Position numbers and translations under genes: made by a program. A stretch of 64,000 bases of DNA from Gelatoporia subvermispora B (Eukaryota > Basidiomycota > Agaricomycetes > Polyporales > Gelatoporiaceae), in contig KB445799.1 of the NCBI GenBank assembly GCA_000320605.2, positions 605,234 through 669,233 on the forward strand, given 5' to 3'. Within the stretch, counting starts at the first letter, position 1, and each line of letters opens with the position of its first letter. Below the pieces are notes generated by a model that had not been told where the DNA came from, ran no database searches, and was given only the letters and a program-made list of their open reading frames with translations. This document shows positions 57,626-64,000 of this stretch, one piece after another.

Positions 57626-58283
57626 ATGGTCTCTTTCAAGTCCGTCATCGTGTTCGCCCTCCTCTTCGCGCCCATGCTCGTCCTTGCGGCCCCGCACCCG
57701 CAGGGCGACGGCGGCAGTGGCGGCAGCGGCAATGGCGGTACCGGCGGCAATGGTGGTAGCAGCAGCAGTGGCGGCTGCAACAGCGGTAACAGCGGAAGCG
57801 GAAACAGCGGAAACAGCGGAAACAGCGGCAGCGGAAACAATGGTGGCAGCAACAACAATGGAGGGAACAACGGCGGAAACAATGGGGGCAACAACGGCGG
57901 GCACAGCGGTAGCGGAAACAGTGGTGGCGGAAACAGCGGAAACACCGGAGGCAATAACGGCGGCAACGGCGGTAGTGGCGGCAATGGCGGCGGCGGCGGC
58001 AGTGGTGGTAACGGCGGTAACGGCAGGCGCAGCGACAGTGAGTGCAGTCCCGCCCAGATCCATTTTTGTAACATCGCCGTGCCGGGTGACTCATACCACA
58101 TTCCCGCAGCTGACGCAAGGAACATCTATGGCACAGTCTACTCGAGGGACTCCAGCCTGACGATATGCAGCGAGAGCAGCGATTCTGGAGGTACGAGTCA
58201 GATTAGCGATGGTATGGGAGGTTGCTAATGGCGCACACATTTTAGATCTGATTAGCCTTCGCTGCGCGCCCATCGATCTATGA
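57626..58283 (+). CDS. Gly/Asn/Ser-rich secreted protein H5 with degenerate hydrophobin domain
   Basis: Two exons, 57626-58190 and 58246-58283, give 200 residues. A signal peptide (MVSFKSVIVFALLFAPMLVL, then AAPHPQG) is followed by about 110 residues of Gly/Asn/Ser repeats (GGNNGG, SGNSGN). The C-terminal 65 residues align with hydrophobin H6: ECSPAQIHFCN for CSPAQIQCCDN, IYGTVYS for YGIGCTP, SLTICSESSDSG for STPMCCENNTFG, and DLISLRCAPIDL for GLINVGCVPL. Only C1, C3, C6 and C8 remain; C2, C4, C5 and C7 are replaced or deleted. The second hydrophobin intron is kept (phase 1, GTACGA...TTTTAG), while the first is absent. It could be a glycine-rich wall protein derived from a hydrophobin, or an early pseudogene that keeps an open frame. 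Confidence 0.75.
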
Positions 58284-58632
58284 AGAGCGCTTTGTCGCGC
58301 GTACCTCGCGTTCATACATTTCTTTATCTAACGTAATTGTTGCACCACGTATGAACTCGATGATGACTAACATCTCAACAGGGCGTCACCAAACGGGTTA
58401 TAAGGACTTTTTGTGATATAGGGATCACCTACCTTTGAAGTGATGCTCGTGTCGGACGTCTTGTATTCGTCCATGCGTAGCATTCTCTATACAGGCAAAG
58501 AATGGTTCCAAGTAGTCTAGCGACGCAATGCATGATTTTGATTGTTAACGGGCAATCCATCATCAGTACAATGTTCCTGAGTCCAAAACCCTCTCTGGAC
58601 ATGCTCCATGCCACCTGCTTGCTTCGGCCCGA

Positions 58633-59088
58633 CTACAAAGTATTCTTGAGGGGGACACAGCCGACGTTGATGAGGCCGCCTATGGGCACATATGATGATA
58701 AACCAGGTATTCCATACGTCAAATGAATACATACCGAGTCCAAGCAGACCAGTGCCAGGTTCGCCACCGAAGGTGTTGTTCTCACAGCACATGGGGGTGC
58801 TCGTGCTATTGTCCGTCAGCCCTTCATCCTGTCGGTTTACAGCCCTTTTGCAGCTCACCAGCTCTCGCCACCGCCGACAGTACCGCCAGGGGTGCATCCG
58901 ATGCCGTACGTCTCGCTCGGGTCGATGTTCAGCTTGAGCGCCTTGCCGACCTCGTGCATCTGGTCGGAGTTGCCAGGAGCCGAGTTGTCGCAGCACTGTA
59001 TCTGTGCGGGGCTGCATCCGCCTTGGGGGACGGCGAGAGCGGGGACGACGAGGAGTGTGAAGGCGACAAGGGACTTGAGTGCATACAT
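58633..59088 (-). CDS. Class I-type hydrophobin H6
   Basis: Three exons, 59088-58859, 58805-58735 and 58679-58633, give 115 residues. A signal peptide (MYALKSLVAFTLLVVPALAV) is followed by C25-x6-CC32/33-x31-C65-x11-C77-x5-CC83/84 and NVGCVPLKNTL. The first intron splits the C77 codon. The second intron has two possible donors: the strong GTATGT (58734), used here, which leaves an 11-residue insert (GEPGTGLLGLG) before the last strand, or a weak GTGGCG at 58767, which gives a 104-residue protein with the usual ENNTFGGLINVGC spacing seen in H2. The protein is secreted and surface-active by family. Confidence 0.88.
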
Positions 59089-59185
59089 GGTGAAGGGCAC
59101 GGAGAGTTTGAAAGAGCGACCAGTAAGGAGAGGAAGTACGACTGCAGTGAGCGTGCAACTGGGGAGTCGGTGATGCGCGACAAGG

Positions 59186-59192
59186 CTTTTAT
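59186..59192 (-). promoter_or_regulatory. TATA-like element of H6
   Basis: GGATAAAAGCC on the minus strand, about 100 bases upstream of the H6 ATG. Confidence 0.5.
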
Positions 59193-61365
59193 CCTTACGA
59201 ATACGATTGACATGAACTCGAGTTCAGTCGAGTGTAGTCCACATACCGCGGACTTGGGAACAGCACGAGCGGATAGCGGCAAGATGAGCGAGAAGTGGCA
59301 AGCGAAAGGCGTCGATCAGCGTCGGTTTCGGGCTCCAGGAACAGGAATGGCATGGAGCAAAGGGTCTTCTTCGGCGAAGACACCAATTTATCAACTGCAG
59401 AAGAGATACTGACATCGGTGTCTCACGTCGAGCGAGTGAGTTTGCACTCTTCATGAACATGATCCGACTAAGCAGTGACAGAAGACAATCGCAATCTCTT
59501 CAAGTTCCTGGTAAGAAGTAGGGACAAAGCTCTACTAGGTGACCGGATGCTTCGCGCGGTGGTGCCGCAGCTGTGAGATTTGCCCGTGAAATCGCCAAGC
59601 ACTCACGTTCCGCGACATTTGCAGATGGCTTGCAGACAAAACGATCCACCTCTCCGCGGGCTCCGGGGCGAAGCACTGGTCTAGAGAAGGGATCCTGGTC
59701 AGAAGTCCGAAGCGATCGCTGTGCAGAACCTGGGGCATTCGAGCCCTTCCGAAGAGAGGGCAATCGCGATCACGTGTACCAGCGAAGCTTGAGTGCGTAT
59801 CCGACGGGTGGGGTTTCAGCCACAGACGCGTCGGAGCTGATGTTATTGAGAACTTTTCCGGGGCACATCAGACTTCAGAGGGACATCGCATTGAGCAGCT
59901 CCATATCGTCGCCGAGCACGCGAGAGAAGCGAGCGCACTTTGGTCTGACTACAGATAAGAGACCATGGTGAGGACACATCAGGCGGACTGAGACCAGGTA
60001 CAGTGATACAGCCAATAGCAATGAGCTCACCATTCAATTCTGCGTATTGTGTGTGAGGCTTAAAATGATGAATTATGCTCCACGCGGCGTACTAAGGACA
60101 CCGAGATTTCGCCGCCAAACCCGATGTCAGAGTAGCACACTGGCGTGGAGTCGTGCCCAGTCATGATAACCTATGATTGGGCGGTGTAAAGGCCACAATA
60201 TCGCTGCATGGAAGCTCCTCCGGGCGGCATTAAGAGCTGTGCGCGCGTTGCGCCCGGTGGCGTCCATGGTGGTCGGGTCGAAGTCTATCTCGAGCACGTT
60301 GCCAACAGCGGCTGAGTATATGCGCGGAGTCGCCGCCGCGTCGATGTCGCTGCACTGTATTTGCGCCGGGGAGTATGTACTGGTGGTGTTGCCGCTTCCG
60401 ACGTAGTTGTCCTCGCCATTATTGCGACCATCCGCTCTGGGCGTGCGGTTCCTGCTATTTCCGAGGTCGGGAGACCGGGGAGTTCAGCATCTGCGCGAGG
60501 ACGGGGTGCGCATATGCGAAGGCCAGTAAGACGTTGAACGAGCACATTATGCATCATCGATGCAAAAATGACTTGGAGTTTGATGTCAATGAAGCTTGAG
60601 CGGCAGGATCTGCAACGAGCGGCGCTGTAGAGGCGCATGAGCCTCGGAGATGACGGGGGATGATCTGTTCCCAGGGACTCGGAAGCGACGTCATGCAGTC
60701 CCTGTCCTTCTGACAGGGCAACTCGCAAGAAAGTCGTGAGACAGTCGTATCACTTGCCGGTCGCCGCGTGCAAAAAGCCGAGATAGTGGACTCCTCGGAT
60801 GGAACGCGGGCCCATGTAGGTTGGGTGATCAAAGTCTTCACTGTGTATCGATCTCTTATCGTAAAAAGACGTTCAAGGATTTTGGGGTGCTAAGCACGGA
60901 ACAGAGAGGACATTGGTAAAGAGTCTCACCCAAGGCTGCATCAAGAGTAAGATATCAGGGTGGACCAGCGGCATGAGAAGGTGGCGAACCAAAATTGTCA
61001 TGTCAGTTGTTGCGTATGGCAAAGAGCTTGCATGATGTTCACCTGGAGGAGGCCCAGCCACGCAAGACACCTCAGTTGGCTCGTACTCTTACGCCTTGGC
61101 GCAGCAAACAAAGCATATTGAGTTACGACTAACTTACGAGATCCTGAACGAAAGGACCTCTCGTGCTCCGATATCTGAGTATGTCATCTTGGCAAGAGTC
61201 TGACCCCGAAGCACTATGCCCTACTAATGAACCTTTGCAATTGGTTGTGCGGGTATGAAGGGCAAGGCGAGGTGGCCTTCAGCCAACGGCTGCGCGGCTG
61301 CGATCCTTTGATGACAATTTGGAGATTCACAATGTGATCAAATTCAATACGACATATCTGCTCAA
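59193..61365. other. Intergenic region containing hydrophobin pseudogene H7
   Basis: Apart from H7 (listed separately) no gene is supported; open frames near 59570-59970 lack features. Confidence 0.45.
60080..60547 (-). pseudogene. Hydrophobin pseudogene H7
   Basis: Starting at ATG 60547 the minus strand reads a signal peptide (MCSFNVLLAFAYAHPVLAQ). A stop follows 11 codons later, and the homologous frame continues one base shifted with an Asn/Gly-rich piece (GRNNGEDNYVGSGN). Next comes YSPAQIQCSDID, matching CSPAQIQCCDN of H6, then VGNVLEIDFDPTT for VGKALKLNIDPSE. Further on, near 60145-60085, STPVCYSDIGFGGEISV matches STPMCCENNTFGGLINV. C1, C3, C7 and C8 are replaced. The layout (signal, Asn/Gly linker, decayed domain) is like H5, suggesting that the two share an ancestor. 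Confidence 0.65.
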
Positions 61366-61474
61366 GGCACTATGGCCGAGTGGTTAAGGCGACAGATTCG
61401 AATTAAGTTGATTATCATTGACTTCGGCTATCTGTTTCCCTATGGGAGCGTGAGTTCAAATCTCACTGGTGTCG
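61366..61474 (+). tRNA. tRNA-Ser(CGA) with ~27-base intron
   Basis: The acceptor stem GGCACTA pairs with TGGTGTC (one G-T and one T-G pair), and the discriminator is G, as in serine tRNAs. The D arm is GCCGAGTGGTTAAGGC. The anticodon stem ACAGA/TCTGT encloses TTCGAA, with anticodon CGA, and an intron of about 27 bases. The variable arm has a TCCC/GGGA stem, and the T arm is GTGAG-TTCAAAT-CTCAC. Serine-CGA tRNA genes carry introns in many fungi. Confidence 0.9.
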
Positions 61475-62186
61475 TTATTATTTTGCTGTACTTCCCTCAA
61501 ATGTTCATCTATTTTTCCCTGTTGTTGGGCAACGGGCAAAACATGCTAGAATGATACTTATGGATGTGAACCTGGTGTACATATATCCGTGAACGACCGT
61601 GACGGCATGATATGATCGGCGTCGATCGCACGGGCAGTGTGCGGTAGCCTACAGTTGTGCAGTGTAAGCTTTGGTAGCAGCGGCATTCCGACGACATGTT
61701 CATTCCGCTTGTTCACTTCGCTCAATCTCTGTGCTCAGTCACTCAAATATCCAACTCGCATGCTCCTACACTCGCACACAGCTTGAGCGACGCATGAGTC
61801 CAGATCGTAATTGATTCTTTCGTAAAACGTCATTCGCACCCAGCTGAAGTTTCCACCAGGTGCAGGACAGTGTTCTGGGTGAACCGACCTCTTCATTAGC
61901 TGATAATCTACTAGATCTATGGGGCATTGAGTTCCAGCGCGATAATGAGAGACTAGCTCGCTTGCCAGCAATGACGGGAACAATAATACTCGTACCTATG
62001 TGTACAATCGGGATCCGCCGAGAAGCTTGGACCAATTAAGGCCTTGCTGACCTGATAGATCTGAAGATCCGATTGCTGCGGCTCAATACTCCAAGCTGCA
62101 TCCTGGAGGGCACCATTGTCGAATCGTCAATATCTGAACGCCCGATCCCGAAGCAACAAGCACGCCCGTTGACGCTGCACTTCGTC
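61475..62186. other. Upstream region of F-box gene
   Basis: No gene supported; the frame upstream of the chosen F-box start stays open to 62073, so a longer N-terminus is possible. Confidence 0.4.
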
Positions 62187-63786
62187 ATGCATCACTGTCT
62201 TGAATCTCCCGACATCGTGCCTTTGATCGTTCAGCATCTAGATCGCCGCGGTTTGGTCGTGCTTGCGAGGGTCTGTCGCAGCCTTAGCGATTACGCCCTC
62301 GACAACCTATGGAGGAAGCAGAGCGGCCTAACCAACCTGGTGAAATGCTTTCCCCAGAATTCGTGGGAGATTACGTTCTCTGATACTCGTCCACATTTTC
62401 ACTATTGGCTCTTTGTGAGTATTTGCCAGCTTGATCAATAGCTTGGGCGATCTTGATCTTCATTGGAAGCGCTTCACCAGGTGCCTTGAACCTGACGACT
62501 GGGAAAGATTTCATCACTATGCACATCGAATTAAGGAGTTGACATATCCAAACTTTCGCGGCGCTTCAAGCTCCGACCGCCTTCAGTACGATGCCCTCGA
62601 CCTTACTGCCCTCAACGTGCTGGCAGCGACTCGGCTTTCGATACCAATGCTGCCATCTCTACACACGCTGAATCTGTCGCTTCGAGAATTCCCAGAAGAG
62701 CAGCAACATATCATTTTCAATATCCTCTTTGGGGAGAAGCTTAAGACTCTGCGAGTGGTCGCTAGTGTCAATTTCCCCATCAAGCTCTTAGCCTATGTCC
62801 CGTTCCTCTCACCCAACGTCGATAACTTGACAATCAGCGGCCAAACACATGACACATGGGATGTCGAGAAGCTTAGTCGTATCTTCACGCCTGCCTTCAA
62901 TCTGCGGCAGTGCGATATGAAGATGCCAGATTTAGCTAACAAAGCCCTGGAGGTATTGAGGTGGTTGGCATTATTCCCCAATATCTCTACCCTGGGGTTA
63001 TCATTGGGAGAGTCTTTCAGTCTGGCCCTCTCCACGAAGGATTATGAGGCGTGGGGACCGGCATTCCAGTCTGTTAAGGAACTCCTTATCCAAGCCGATT
63101 ACACTACCTTCATATCACCATTGCTGCGACTCTTTTCTTCGGCGCCCCTCACGAGTTTTGATATACAGATATCGGCGATCATCCCTGACACAGACCTCTC
63201 TGGCCTCATCTTAACGCTGACACGCCTTTTCGATCGTAACCTTTTGAAACGATTCCATCTTTCTGCCATCGGGGTCTATGAGATAGGGCCTCTCCTCTCA
63301 TTAAGCAATCTAGAGGACGTGTCACTCGACCCTACTCCACCAGAAATGGACAACACCCGGCTGAGGGACATGATCTCCTCTTGGCCTCGCCTACGTCGAC
63401 TCAAACTTTGCTGCGAGGAGTGGGAGCAGTCTAACCTGACTTTGCAGGCCCTCATTCTCCTGGCAGATGCCTATCCTGGTCTGCTATACGTCAACATGGA
63501 TTTGAATGCAGCAGAGGTACCTGCCAACCCCCCTCAGCAGTCAAGACGTCCCGCGCGATTCAGGTCGCTGGATGAGATATTCCTACAATTCTCCGTCATG
63601 GAGCATCCGCGTGACGTAGCGGCATTCCTTCACGAGCTGGTGCCTGAGCATACCGCCGTCCGGGCCTGGATGTCCGATCGCTCGAATCCTGCGGCAGGCG
63701 AGATGATGGCGGCGCTTGCAAGCTTGCGCTCTGCACAGCGAGAGGGCTCGGCTGACTCTCACTTGAACACCGAGGCGGTTGATTAA
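62187..63786 (+). CDS. F-box domain protein with LRR-like C-terminal region
   Basis: Two exons, 62187-62414 and 62470-63786, joined by a 55-base GTGAGT...GGAAG intron, give 514 residues. The start was chosen because MHHCLESPDIVPLIVQHLD matches the usual beginning of basidiomycete F-box proteins; an in-frame ATG at 62073 would add 38 residues. The F-box (residues about 5-40) reads IVPLIVQHLDRRGLVVLARV, then CRSLSDYALDNLW. After the intron, LEPDDWERFHHYAHRIKEL is a conserved linker. Leucine-rich repeats follow (LHTLNLSL, LKTLRVVAS, VDNLTISG, ISTLGLSL, LEDVSLDP, LRRLKLCC). Such proteins act as substrate receptors in SCF ubiquitin ligases through Skp1. Agaricomycetes carry hundreds, mostly fast-evolving, and the substrate is unknown. 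Confidence 0.85.
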
Positions 63787-64000
63787 CGTGAATGGTGAGT
63801 CGTGAACACTGCGTATATGTGTACACCTCGGCTAACGGAGTCGAATGTCGACTTAGGTCGCCTATTCACTGCGCCAAGTCTTCTGTTACTTGCTTCGTTG
63901 CTCATATGAACTTCCTGGCGCGGGATGGACGCGAATACGACTAGCTAGTTAGTGCTGATATGGTCCATATAAAGCCACGGTTCGCGCTAAGGTGCCTCTT

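Noticed and set aside
59573..59971. 132-codon plus-strand frame between H6 and H7
   Set aside because: No signal peptide, cysteine pattern or domain; probably chance.

Overview
The window looks like a chromosome segment of a filamentous basidiomycete (Agaricomycetes, probably a polypore-type fungus). The evidence is many short GT-AG introns of about 45-70 bases, a cluster of class I-type hydrophobins, basidiomycete-style F-box, arrestin-like and phosphotransferase genes, and intron-bearing tRNA genes. No bacterial, viral or plasmid signature was seen. Gene models were spliced by hand from reading frames, splice dinucleotides and phase.

Layout. 1-274 is the 3' end of a SLATT-like membrane protein gene. 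275-5100 is gene-poor, with a 470-base tandem duplication and a decayed membrane-protein relic. 5162-13807 (minus) is one 13-exon gene for a ~2659-residue sacsin-type protein with two HATPase modules and a C-terminal BTB domain. 14906-17770 holds two housekeeping genes: a mitochondrial rRNA 2'-O-methyltransferase (MRM2-like, minus) and a TFIIIC triple-barrel subunit (plus).

19.9-37.6 kb is an amplified accessory region. An approximately 8-kb block (MFS transporter, APH-like kinase, small DUF6914-like protein) is present twice in direct orientation, followed by a third kinase/DUF pair. One MFS copy, two or three DUF copies and one extra kinase copy are damaged. The kinase and the DUF-like gene are convergent neighbours in three copies. 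The DUF-like protein has a His-Trp...Asn-Cys arrangement reminiscent of permuted NlpC/P60 (LRAT-like) enzymes. This pair is the best candidate here for an undescribed functional module.

38.9-43.1 kb encodes an arrestin-fold protein with a ~1000-residue disordered tail. From about 41 to 51 kb the DNA is visibly GC-rich. 47-60.5 kb carries a hydrophobin cluster: three canonical 8-Cys genes, two divergent 8-Cys genes, one degenerate Gly/Asn-rich copy and one pseudogene. In all five 8-Cys genes an intron splits the codon of the fifth cysteine. tRNA-Leu(CAG) and tRNA-Ser(CGA), both with introns, lie at 48.5 and 61.4 kb. An F-box protein gene (62187-63786) closes the window.
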